Both the position numbers and the translations under genes were made by a program. A stretch of DNA of 64,000 bases, taken from Anaerolineaceae bacterium. Lineage in GTDB: Bacteria > Chloroflexota > Anaerolineae > Anaerolineales > Anaerolineaceae. Below, one piece after another: positions 1-6,403 of this stretch. Position 1 is the first letter of the stretch. Each line of letters opens with the position of its first letter. Under the pieces are notes generated by a model. The model did not search any database. It was not told where the DNA came from and saw only the letters and a program-made list of their open reading frames with translations. The stretch is from contig JAENZD010000003.1 in assembly GCA_016841445.1 (NCBI GenBank), positions 95,212 to 159,211 on the forward strand, read 5' to 3'.

Positions 1-57
1 GGGGGTATTAACAACTAAATATTTGTATAACCCTGTGACCATGGCATAGGCAACCCA

Positions 58-81
58 CCCGTCTATCATGACGGGATTTTT
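58..81 (+). terminator. Hairpin with T-run before the first gene
   Basis: A 6-bp stem (CCCGTC at 58-63, GACGGG at 70-75) with a 6-nt loop is followed by ATTTTTG and a second T4. It has the form of an intrinsic terminator. It closes a transcript from left of the window or acts as a leader hairpin for the gene starting at 111, whose ribosome site begins about 18 nt later. Confidence 0.55.
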
Positions 82-110
82 GTTTTAACTAAGAAAGGAG
101 GTGATAGTAA

Positions 111-410
111 TTGGTCAAAGTCAAGGTTTTACTCAAGTGTGAGCATTGCGGAGGCAGGGCATATTTGCCTTTTAGGGAGGCTGTTGACTACTCTGGTCAA
201 AAATATATCCAGCATTTGCCTTGTCCAGAATGCCAAGGTAGCGGTCTTGAAGGAAAGTGGATTACCCTGGATGATTTCAAGCAACTTCTTGAACAGGAAA
301 CTTGTCCTCATGAGCATATTTCGCAAGTGGGTAGTCTGCGCATCACCCAAAATGGTTTGACGGATGATGCTAAGCTAATCTGTAACAATTGCTCCAAAGT
401 CTTAGATTGA
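111..410 (+). CDS. Small double zinc-ribbon protein
   Basis: This is a 99-residue cytosolic protein that I do not recognise beyond its metal-binding pattern. C10-x2-C13 and C38-x2-C41-x-GSG form a DnaJ-type zinc ribbon. A second possible site is made by C65, H67/H69 and C91-x2-C94. The start is a TTG, chosen because a near-perfect Shine-Dalgarno site (AAAGGAGGTGA) ends a few bases upstream and no ATG fits. It is the first gene of a rightward set whose later members include SymE-like, HIRAN and ArdC-like proteins, which suggests a mobile-element accessory role. The function is unknown. Confidence 0.7.
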   Translation: MVKVKVLLKCEHCGGRAYLPFREAVDYSGQKYIQHLPCPECQGSGLEGKWITLDDFKQLLEQETCPHEHISQVGSLRITQNGLTDDAKLICNNCSKVLD

Positions 411-433
411 CCGTTACTACTATTTTATCCAAT

Positions 434-471
434 GGGCACTCATCCATTAATTTGGGTGGGTGCTCTTTTTT
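434..471 (+). terminator. Strong intrinsic terminator-like hairpin
   Basis: A 12-bp stem with three G-U pairs (434-445 with 454-465) and an 8-nt loop is followed at once by TTTTTTG. It lies between the first two genes. An ATG at 432 would read through this hairpin without a ribosome site, which argues that the next gene starts at 492 instead. Confidence 0.7.
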
Positions 472-491
472 GTTTAAGAGAGGAGTTCAGT

Positions 492-875
492 ATGACAGAC
501 ACATCTTTACCTTCAGGACCCATAAAAGAGTACATTGAAGCAATTTCCACCTGGTCGGTACGCTACCTTGACCCAAGTGGGTTTGAATGCATCTTGTCCA
601 TTCAAGCCGGAACAGGCTCAGAGGCCTTACAAAAGGCTGAGGGCGCGCTTTCACATCTGTCTGAAGCTAAATGTATCCCTATTCGCAAAAATAGCCAAAA
701 TAGCACTGAAAACAACAATGGCAAGCATGCCAACAAAACGGTGATGGTCAAGACAGATGGCAAGAATCCCATCTGTCCTATTCATGGCATCGAGATGAAG
801 CAATGGTCCAAGAATGGCCGCACCTGGTATTCCCATCGTTGGAATGATGGCTGGTGTGATGGGAAAAAGTCATGA
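492..875 (+). CDS. Hypothetical protein with C-terminal Cys/His knuckle
   Basis: This is a 127-residue protein of unknown function. The first 65 residues look like a small alpha/beta domain. A polar Asn/Lys linker (about 66-82) leads to a C-terminal module with CPIHG at 95-99, WYSH at 112-115 and WC at 121-122, which can bind one zinc through C95, H98, H115 and C122. I recall similar tails in phage and plasmid proteins, but that is family memory and not proof. The ATG at 492 follows GAGAGGAG at good spacing. The stop overlaps the next start by 4 nt (ATGA), so the two genes are probably translationally coupled. Confidence 0.65.
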   Translation: MTDTSLPSGPIKEYIEAISTWSVRYLDPSGFECILSIQAGTGSEALQKAEGALSHLSEAKCIPIRKNSQNSTENNNGKHANKTVMVKTDGKNPICPIHGIEMKQWSKNGRTWYSHRWNDGWCDGKKS

Positions 876-1063
876 AGCAAACGAATCAATCCAAACCCAG
901 AACGCTCAAGGTTCAGGATATTGGTGACCACTACAGCAGAGAAGTCATTCCTCAGCTCAGGCTTCAAGGCAAGTGGCTCCTTAAGACAGGCATTCAGCCA
1001 CAGACGCATGTTCAGGTCACCAACCCCCAACCGGGGGTATTGATTGTCAAAAGCCTGGAATAA
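872..1063 (+). CDS. SymE-like small protein (AbrB/SpoVT fold)
   Basis: This 63-residue protein matches the core of SymE-type proteins: a beta strand with PQLRLQGKWL (residues 27-36), then a turn and a strand giving PGVLIV near the C-terminus. Escherichia coli SymE is an SOS-induced toxin of AbrB-like fold that condenses nucleic acid and is held down by an antisense RNA. Here the gene overlaps its upstream partner by 4 nt and has no separate ribosome site. I see no obvious antisense promoter over its start, so the partner gene could be the regulator, or the protein may only be a DNA-binding AbrB-like factor. Toxicity is not shown by the sequence. Confidence 0.6.
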   Translation: MKQTNQSKPRTLKVQDIGDHYSREVIPQLRLQGKWLLKTGIQPQTHVQVTNPQPGVLIVKSLE

Positions 1064-1082
1064 CAGGCACATTCACATTCAA

Positions 1083-1117
1083 GAGGGCAGTCTATTCACA
1101 GGCTGTCCTCAATTTAT
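1083..1117 (+). terminator. Hairpin before the HIRAN gene
   Basis: A 10-bp stem with two G-U pairs (1083-1092 with 1101-1110) is followed by AATTTATTT. The tail is less T-rich than a classic terminator, so it may be a weak terminator, an attenuator or an mRNA stabiliser. The ribosome site of the next gene (AAAGGAGG) begins about 15 nt later. Confidence 0.5.
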
Positions 1118-1139
1118 TTAAGCTAAAGGAGGCTTAACC

Positions 1140-1607
1140 ATGGAAAGTCAAATTATTGAGAAAATCGTTAAAACAGGACCAGATGTACATCTACCTAAAC
1201 TCCTATCGACCTATCCTCATGCGAGGGTCAAAGGTCGGGTCATCACCACCAATGTCGTTGGTGTCACCTTCGAGGGTCGTCAGGAAATTGTTGCTCGTCT
1301 GCAAACAGGAGACCGTATCTGGTTGGAGCAGGAACCGGCCAATCCCCATGACCATAATGCAATCAAGGTCTCACGTTCCAATGGGGAGCAGATAGGGTAT
1401 CTCAACCGCTATTTGGCGGCCAACATCGTCTCCTACTTTCAAGCTTATGGCTACCCCGTCAAAGGAAGAGTTATCACTCTAACAGGTTCGGGCTGGAATG
1501 GCTACAGCTTAGGTGTGGTTATTTCCTTTAAGCTGCCAAAACCCAAACAATTCAATTCAGAACCTTTAACACCAAGCTTTGATGATTGGGACGAATGGGA
1601 TAACTAG
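1140..1607 (+). CDS. Stand-alone HIRAN-domain protein
   Basis: This is a 155-residue protein whose residues 30-130 fit the HIRAN domain, a small beta-barrel found in Rad5/HLTF-type proteins that recognises free or damaged DNA ends. Visible family features are the VKGRVITTNVVGVTFEGRQ strand pair, the LEQEPANPHDHNAIKV signature (acidic residues, NPxDxNA) and IGYLNR. It has no helicase partner domain. In bacteria such free-standing HIRAN proteins are common on phages and plasmids. It has a good ribosome site (AAAGGAGG) and is spaced 12 nt from the following gene. A role in handling DNA ends of the element is inferred. Confidence 0.8.
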   Translation: MESQIIEKIVKTGPDVHLPKLLSTYPHARVKGRVITTNVVGVTFEGRQEIVARLQTGDRIWLEQEPANPHDHNAIKVSRSNGEQIGYLNRYLAANIVSYFQAYGYPVKGRVITLTGSGWNGYSLGVVISFKLPKPKQFNSEPLTPSFDDWDEWDN

Positions 1608-1619
1608 AAAGGAGAAAAC

Positions 1620-1985
1620 ATGAGTAACAACGCAATTCAAATTAAAGAGTGGAATGCTGAAACCTGCATGCAGGAGCCCACAGGAGAGGAAATCAGCGTC
1701 TATAAAGTTGCTAAAGCAATGACACCGGAAAACTTTGTGAAGCTCTTTGCAGATTACCTCAATCTTGGCGGGAAACAATTCAATGAAGGACGCATGATTG
1801 GGCTGCATCTGCGGCATATCCATCGCACACTGCAACGCCAGGCTGTGTCGTTTGCCTTGGGGATGATTATTGGGCTCTCTGAGCAGGACTACACGGATGC
1901 TAGAAACGAAACTGCAGTATCAACAGCTAAAAAGCTGGCTCAGATGTTCAGGGAGGGCAAATTACCTCTGGGATTCTATCTCTAA
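1620..1985 (+). CDS. Hypothetical protein
   Basis: This is a 121-residue soluble protein that I do not recognise. It starts with a polar segment. A helix-rich part follows, with residues 65-90 rich in His and Arg (HLRHIHRTLQRQ) and a hydrophobic helix FALGMIIGLS. There are no membrane segments or catalytic motifs that I can name. The start has a clear GAAAGGAG ribosome site. It lies 12 nt behind the HIRAN gene and so is probably co-expressed with it. The basic His/Arg helix might contact nucleic acid, but this is only a guess. Confidence 0.65.
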   Translation: MSNNAIQIKEWNAETCMQEPTGEEISVYKVAKAMTPENFVKLFADYLNLGGKQFNEGRMIGLHLRHIHRTLQRQAVSFALGMIIGLSEQDYTDARNETAVSTAKKLAQMFREGKLPLGFYL

Positions 1986-2004
1986 GATACTGACAAGCCA
2001 AAGG

Positions 2005-2030
2005 GTGGGGCAGACCAAAATCTGCCCCAC
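2005..2030 (+). terminator. 10-bp perfect hairpin before the ArdC-like gene
   Basis: GTGGGGCAGA at 2005-2014 pairs perfectly with TCTGCCCCAC at 2021-2030 around a CCAAAA loop. The tail TTCTCTG is poor in T, so it is a strong hairpin but a doubtful terminator. The ArdC-like start codon is 24 nt beyond it. Confidence 0.5.
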
Positions 2031-2053
2031 TTCTCTGTAAGAAAGGAACAGAA

Positions 2054-2860
2054 ATGAAAACCTTAATTGACACAAATTACTCTGCCAAGGAGTTGAATAA
2101 CCAAATTGAGCTTCATCTCACCCAACTAGCAAAAGCGACGGATGAAGCACGTAGAAGTGAAGAAATACTTCGATATCTGGATTTTTGTGCGAAGTTTCAC
2201 AACTACTCTCCTGGTAATATCTGGCTGATTCTCTTGACTAAACCCAATGCCTCTTATGTAGCAGGATTTCACAGATGGAAATCCCTGGGACGTTGGGTCC
2301 GAAAAGGAGAGCATGGCATCCCAATCCTGGCACCAATGCAAATAAAGGAAGAAAACGATGATGGCATTGAAGTAATGCGCTTGGTTGGTTTCAAGGTTGT
2401 TTATGTCTTTGATGTTTCACAGACCGAAGGCCAGCCTCTTCCGCCAATGCCCAATTGGAAAAGCCCACAAAAGAACAAGGAGTTGAATCAAAGGCTTATC
2501 CAATTTGCAGAGGGCAAAGGCATATCGGTCAGCTTTGAAAACTTCTCAAAGGATATTCAAGGGGTTTCCAAAGGTAAAGCAATAGCAGTAGATAATTCTG
2601 CTGGTACCAAAACACTTATCCATGAAATTGCACATGAACTAATGCACCAAGAAGGAGATAGACTGCAATCAAGGGCAACCAAAGAACTGGAAGCTGAAGC
2701 TGTAGCTTATGTGGTCAGCAACCATTTTGGTCTAGAGGAGCTTAACAGCCCTAATTATCTTGCTTTCTTTGAGGTCACAACGGAAAAAATGTTAGCGCAT
2801 ATGGATAGAATCAGAAATACGGTAAATGAAATCATTACAGCCATATCCCCTGATTCTTAA
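2054..2860 (+). CDS. ArdC-like antirestriction protein with zincin domain
   Basis: This is a 268-residue protein. Residues 40-125 fit the ArdC N-terminal ssDNA-binding domain, with NYSPGNIWLI and GFHRWKSLGRWVRKGEHGI as its hallmarks. Residues 150-225 form a metallopeptidase-like domain with HEIAH at 190-194 and a distal glutamate in ELEAEA (about 211-215) as the likely third zinc ligand. ArdC proteins of broad-host plasmids protect incoming single-stranded DNA from type I restriction during conjugation. Here the gene ends a mobile-element-like operon and sits about 3.5 kb from a type I restriction operon. The target, and whether the protease is active, are not known. Confidence 0.82.
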   Translation: MKTLIDTNYSAKELNNQIELHLTQLAKATDEARRSEEILRYLDFCAKFHNYSPGNIWLILLTKPNASYVAGFHRWKSLGRWVRKGEHGIPILAPMQIKEENDDGIEVMRLVGFKVVYVFDVSQTEGQPLPPMPNWKSPQKNKELNQRLIQFAEGKGISVSFENFSKDIQGVSKGKAIAVDNSAGTKTLIHEIAHELMHQEGDRLQSRATKELEAEAVAYVVSNHFGLEELNSPNYLAFFEVTTEKMLAHMDRIRNTVNEIITAISPDS

Positions 2861-2880
2861 AGCCAAGGGAACTATCCTCA

Positions 2881-2965
2881 TTATTTCTCCACGCGTGGAG
2901 AAATAAGCACAATGGGAAAGCTCCACTGCGTGGAGTTTTTTTGGTTTTCTCCACTGCGTGGAGAA
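2881..2965. repeat. Three CTCCAC/GTGGAG palindromes between convergent operons
   Basis: Three copies of the same dyad lie within 85 bp. Copy 1 is a perfect 26-bp palindrome at 2881-2906 with core CTCCACGCGTGGAG. Copy 2 is CTCCAC-TGC-GTGGAG at 2921-2935, followed by T7, which makes a good rightward terminator. Copy 3 is at 2949-2963, flanked by TT and AA. The site follows the ArdC-like stop and precedes the end of the leftward ATPase gene. Stacked bidirectional terminators are the simplest reading; repeated protein-binding sites are the alternative. Confidence 0.75.
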
Positions 2966-3083
2966 TTTTACTTGTATGGATTTACTAATAGGACTTATTT
3001 GGCAAACAAAGTCCTATAATATCTCCTTTCCACAGTGCTAAACGCACTGAAGGGTGTGAAAGTTAGCCATTTTTTGCGGGGTT

Positions 3084-3118
3084 GGAGGGGTTTGCGGGGG
3101 TACAAACCCCTCCTTTTT
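3084..3118 (+). terminator. GC-rich terminator
   Basis: GGAGGGGTTT at 3084-3093 pairs perfectly with AAACCCCTCC at 3104-3113, followed by TTTTT. It reads as a rightward terminator just before the 3-prime end of the convergent ATPase gene. A smaller hairpin, CAGTGC/GCACTG at 3033-3049, lies just before it. Confidence 0.7.
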
Positions 3119-3131
3119 CTAATTCTATTTT

Positions 3132-4703
3132 TTAGTTCTTTTCGCTGTCAGATATCCCGCAATACCCCGCATCCCCGCAGGATATCCGCCAGATAGCTAC
3201 TTTCTTATGCTTATCACGTTCGTTTTCAAGGAATATCCCTTTAGTTCCAAAGCGGCGGTTGATGATTGAACGTAATGCTCGACCAATTTTCCGGTTCTGG
3301 CTTGACGTATTTCCTTGTTGTTCGTCCCAGCATTCAACAATTTCAGTGGGTAGGTCATACACAAGATTTTGATTGTCAGCAATCAACTGGCTAACCTCTT
3401 TCGTCGTAAACCATTTATCACCAAACTCATCATTGAGATGAGACAAGAAATACTCCCATTGCCACTCTTCTTCTCCTTGAGTTTCATACATCTCGTCCAG
3501 GTTTTCCAGAAAATTAGGAATACCGGCATTCACGATGATTCCACCAACTGTTTCGGCCCAGTCATTGAAATTACCCAGCGCAATGCTAGTAAAACGCGGT
3601 TTTCCTGAGATGACCCAATGTCGAATTAGTACTAGAATAGCCCAAATCAAACGTCCTCGATTTTCACGGACCCATTGAGTCAAATTATCATGCGAAAAAT
3701 CTTGACGTAACCATGGGTGACTCTCGTTGGGTAAGAGGTTTATCGGGAAACTCCTACGATTAAGTTCATCACCGATTTGCAGATTGTTTCCATTCATAAT
3801 CCAGGTCGCTCTTTGCGCTAACCTGACATTTTGACTTCGGCCTAATATCCGGTCCCCCCACTCATTACCAGTAAGTGCGGAGGCCAAAACACCTGAATCA
3901 ACTTTAAGTTTGACGTTATCATATTCAATCACACTGTCACCTTGAAGCAGTGCCGAGGTTATCTTCTTGCGGTTTTCTTCTTCAGATGGAGAAAATTGTA
4001 GCATTGTTGGGCTGTGTCCAGTGGCAACCAATCCACATATTTCACCAAGAAGAGTTTTTCCGGACCCGGGTTGTGGGGCAGAAACAAGTGCCAATGGAAC
4101 CGGACCATTCAAAGCAGGTCGTATAAAGGGGGTTATCAATAAAGCTAGCATATTTGTTAAATCTGCTTTTTCTGAAAAAGGAAAATCCCGCAAGGGTTCC
4201 CGCAAGATAACTTTTGCATCTTCCACATTTAGCATCGTAGGTAAGGAGGGTATTTCAGGAATATCAAGTTGGGGAGATGGTTGATAAAAAAGCATTGTCT
4301 CAGGGTCGTATCCAGGTTTGTCTAAAATATTCCCAGTTGGCTTAATGATAGGTGCTTCAACAACACCTGCAAGAATGGGGATTCCTTGCCATTGACCCAT
4401 TGCAAGAATATCTTTGATTACCAAAGCTGGTGGTGCATGAGGAATGTCTCCCTCAGTTTTTCTTTGGTAGTATTCTGCTGCTCGCTCGAGTTCATATCTG
4501 AGAATATCATCATTGATGTTCTCAATGATTGGTTTTCCAAATTCATCCTGTCGTAGTCGAACCAGTCTTCCTCCCATAATAAATATTATGGGAGGATGGT
4601 TTGAACCAATTAATGCAGATAGTGATTCATCCATAATATCTTCAATCTTTGCATGATTGATTTGAATTTTCGGTTTATTATTTATTTCATTTAAATTTTC
4701 CAT
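3132..4703 (-). CDS. Helicase-like replication ATPase of a mobile element
   Basis: This is a 523-residue protein. Residues 200-310 form a P-loop ATPase core with PQPGSGKT at 210-217, a Walker B-like strand VIEYDN (258-263) and a sensor-1 asparagine in IMNGNN (302-307). This layout fits the SF3/AAA+ helicases that follow the primase part of phage and plasmid primase-helicases. The first 170 residues show no recognisable primase motifs, and a winged-helix-like tail (about 420-510) follows. A role in replicating or maintaining the element is inferred from family and context. It is preceded by AAAGAGG and lies 13 nt behind the upstream leftward gene. Confidence 0.6.
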   Translation of the reverse strand: MENLNEINNKPKIQINHAKIEDIMDESLSALIGSNHPPIIFIMGGRLVRLRQDEFGKPIIENINDDILRYELERAAEYYQRKTEGDIPHAPPALVIKDILAMGQWQGIPILAGVVEAPIIKPTGNILDKPGYDPETMLFYQPSPQLDIPEIPSLPTMLNVEDAKVILREPLRDFPFSEKADLTNMLALLITPFIRPALNGPVPLALVSAPQPGSGKTLLGEICGLVATGHSPTMLQFSPSEEENRKKITSALLQGDSVIEYDNVKLKVDSGVLASALTGNEWGDRILGRSQNVRLAQRATWIMNGNNLQIGDELNRRSFPINLLPNESHPWLRQDFSHDNLTQWVRENRGRLIWAILVLIRHWVISGKPRFTSIALGNFNDWAETVGGIIVNAGIPNFLENLDEMYETQGEEEWQWEYFLSHLNDEFGDKWFTTKEVSQLIADNQNLVYDLPTEIVECWDEQQGNTSSQNRKIGRALRSIINRRFGTKGIFLENERDKHKKVAIWRISCGDAGYCGISDSEKN

Positions 4704-4716
4704 TTTTTTACCTCTT

Positions 4717-5133
4717 TCAAGTAAGCTGGCGATTCTCCTTTGAATTCTCCAGCGTCCAATGATTAAGTGTGAGTCCTATCTGATTACCATGTCCCCTATT
4801 GAATCTAAAACCTTTCTCATATATGAGTTCAATTGTGACTCGATAGATGAAACCAGTGTCCAGGTCGATTATCGTGACTCTGGTTGCCCCAAGTTTCTTA
4901 GCTTTTTCTAGACTATCAACATCAAATGCGATTGCTGGCGGTTTATGTAGGAAATGTTTTGTTGAATGAACTTTCTTCACGAATTCATTGCCACTGACTT
5001 TCCCTACGATTTTGTCTCCAACCCTAATTTTTCTGCTATAATCAGGGTATGAAGAAGTTGAAACACTTCTCCCCTTTGAAGCCTGAGGCCTCTGACGCCA
5101 CAGGCTTTCTTGTTTAATTGTTCGATTTTCCAT
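4717..5133 (-). CDS. Hypothetical protein, operon partner of the replication ATPase
   Basis: This is a 138-residue basic, soluble protein that I do not recognise. The N-terminal third is rich in Arg, Lys and Ser. The middle (residues 40-110) alternates beta strands, including KIRVGDKIVGKV and ATRVTIIDLDTG. There are no membrane segments. The start is supported by CGGAGGAACAAA before the ATG. It is the first gene of the leftward pair and probably shares a promoter with the ATPase gene. The large dyad at 5208-5256 lies about 75 bp upstream of its start, so it may be regulated there. Confidence 0.6.
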   Translation of the reverse strand: MENRTIKQESLWRQRPQASKGRSVSTSSYPDYSRKIRVGDKIVGKVSGNEFVKKVHSTKHFLHKPPAIAFDVDSLEKAKKLGATRVTIIDLDTGFIYRVTIELIYEKGFRFNRGHGNQIGLTLNHWTLENSKENRQLT

Positions 5134-5207
5134 TTTGTTCCTCCGATATAAATAGTGAATTTACTAAACGACATTACCGGCTTAGTTTGACGGTTTACTA
5201 TGGACTC

Positions 5208-5256
5208 ATCGTACACCTCCAAAGAACTAGATTTACTTGGATTTCTAGTGTACGAT
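5208..5256. promoter_or_regulatory. Nested inverted repeats upstream of the leftward operon
   Basis: ATCGTACAC (5208-5216) is repeated inverted as GTGTACGAT (5248-5256), and inside it ACTAGA (5226-5231) is repeated inverted as TCTAGT (5244-5249). The hexamer TTTACT occurs at 5160, 5194, 5232 and 5258 in the same orientation. The position upstream of the replication-type operon fits an operator or a replication control site, but no function is proven. Confidence 0.45.
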
Positions 5257-5308
5257 ATTTACTTGTTCGTTTTGGGGAAAATTTGGGGCGGATTTTTCGC
5301 CGGGATGC

Positions 5309-6238
5309 TTAACTTATCGCTTTGATGAATTCTTTAAGTTTCTTTTCAGAAATAGGTCCGGAGTCAATAAAAGTGGACAAGTTAGTTGCAACACTTTTCA
5401 TGTATTTCGATATTAGGTCATCTCGGTTCTTGCGGTTATAACTGCTCATTTCAGAAAGTTTATCTAGCTCTGTCCAATAATCGGATAAGAACGAGATAGC
5501 CCAGAATCCTGCTAAGGCACCATGAAATTCGTCCTCATTATGGATGATTGATTCAAAGTCTTTATCCCAGGCCTTGAGACTATCGCTAATATTCTTTCTG
5601 GTTTTGCTGGCATCATATTTGTAACCAAGAATAGGTGTAAAAGGTACAAATTGCCCATTCAAGTTTTCTTTGAATGTTTGAAATTTTGACTCTGGTACAC
5701 GCACGAATTCAATTAAGGCTTCTTGAAACATTTCTGCATATTGGTAAATTGGTGTTCCAGGTTCTTCTTTTTGTAGGATTAGGCGTGTTATTAATAAGTC
5801 ATAGCATACTTGTTGACGTACATCTTCAATACTCCAATTATGTTCATCCATTAGCGTTTTGTACTCAAGGTATATCTTTGCACTGAGGGTAAGGGATTGG
5901 GGCATGTCCTCATGTAACAAAATTGATAGCGTCTTAAGGTCGGATAATCCTTTTCGTGCAATGGCGATAGATATATTTGGGGGAACAAGCAAGACCAATT
6001 CAGAACTACCTTCAGGATAAAGAATTCGATATACTAGCCCTTTTGTGATTTTCCTTCTCTTGGTGGCTAACATTGGTTCACGGTCAGAATTAGAGAGGTC
6101 TTCTGGGTTAGAAATGTCTGTTATTGAATCTCCTGGTTTGGGTTCTTTGGAAAGAAATTTCTCAATCCATGAATCTACCTCAGGGTCGTTATTTTTATTG
6201 GGTCTTTGTGAATATGGCATAGCCCTATGTATTTCCAA
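5309..6238 (-). CDS. Unknown protein downstream of hsdR
   Basis: This is a 309-residue soluble protein that I cannot assign. The N-terminal 60 residues are charged and probably disordered. The rest is helical with a few strands (GLVYRILYPEGSSELVLLV, residues 68-86). There are no signal peptide, membrane segments or nuclease motifs. The start given is a TTG; an ATG six codons in (position 6220) is as likely, and neither has a good ribosome site. It lies 165 nt behind hsdR in the same direction, so it may be a passenger or accessory factor of the restriction operon. It could equally be an independent gene. Confidence 0.6.
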   Translation of the reverse strand: MEIHRAMPYSQRPNKNNDPEVDSWIEKFLSKEPKPGDSITDISNPEDLSNSDREPMLATKRRKITKGLVYRILYPEGSSELVLLVPPNISIAIARKGLSDLKTLSILLHEDMPQSLTLSAKIYLEYKTLMDEHNWSIEDVRQQVCYDLLITRLILQKEEPGTPIYQYAEMFQEALIEFVRVPESKFQTFKENLNGQFVPFTPILGYKYDASKTRKNISDSLKAWDKDFESIIHNEDEFHGALAGFWAISFLSDYWTELDKLSEMSSYNRKNRDDLISKYMKSVATNLSTFIDSGPISEKKLKEFIKAIS

Positions 6239-6403
6239 TAGAATCTATCTATGATTGATAAATCTTATGTTATCTACTCTAAATCAACAGTATTGTTACC
6301 CAAATACGACTTCTCCATTGCCTTGAACATTTTATTAAGCGTGGGATATTTCAGATGAAGCAGTTCGTGAATAGTCCTTTGTTTAGAAAATGCAATAATA
6401 CTA

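Noticed and set aside
432-491. Earlier ATG start for the second gene
   Set aside because: The ATG at 432 sits at the edge of a 12-bp terminator hairpin and has no ribosome site, while 492 has GAGAGGAG.
2881-2965. Short CRISPR array
   Set aside because: Only three palindromic units of about 15 bp with unequal spacing (34 and 28 bp) and no cas genes; the spacers are too short.
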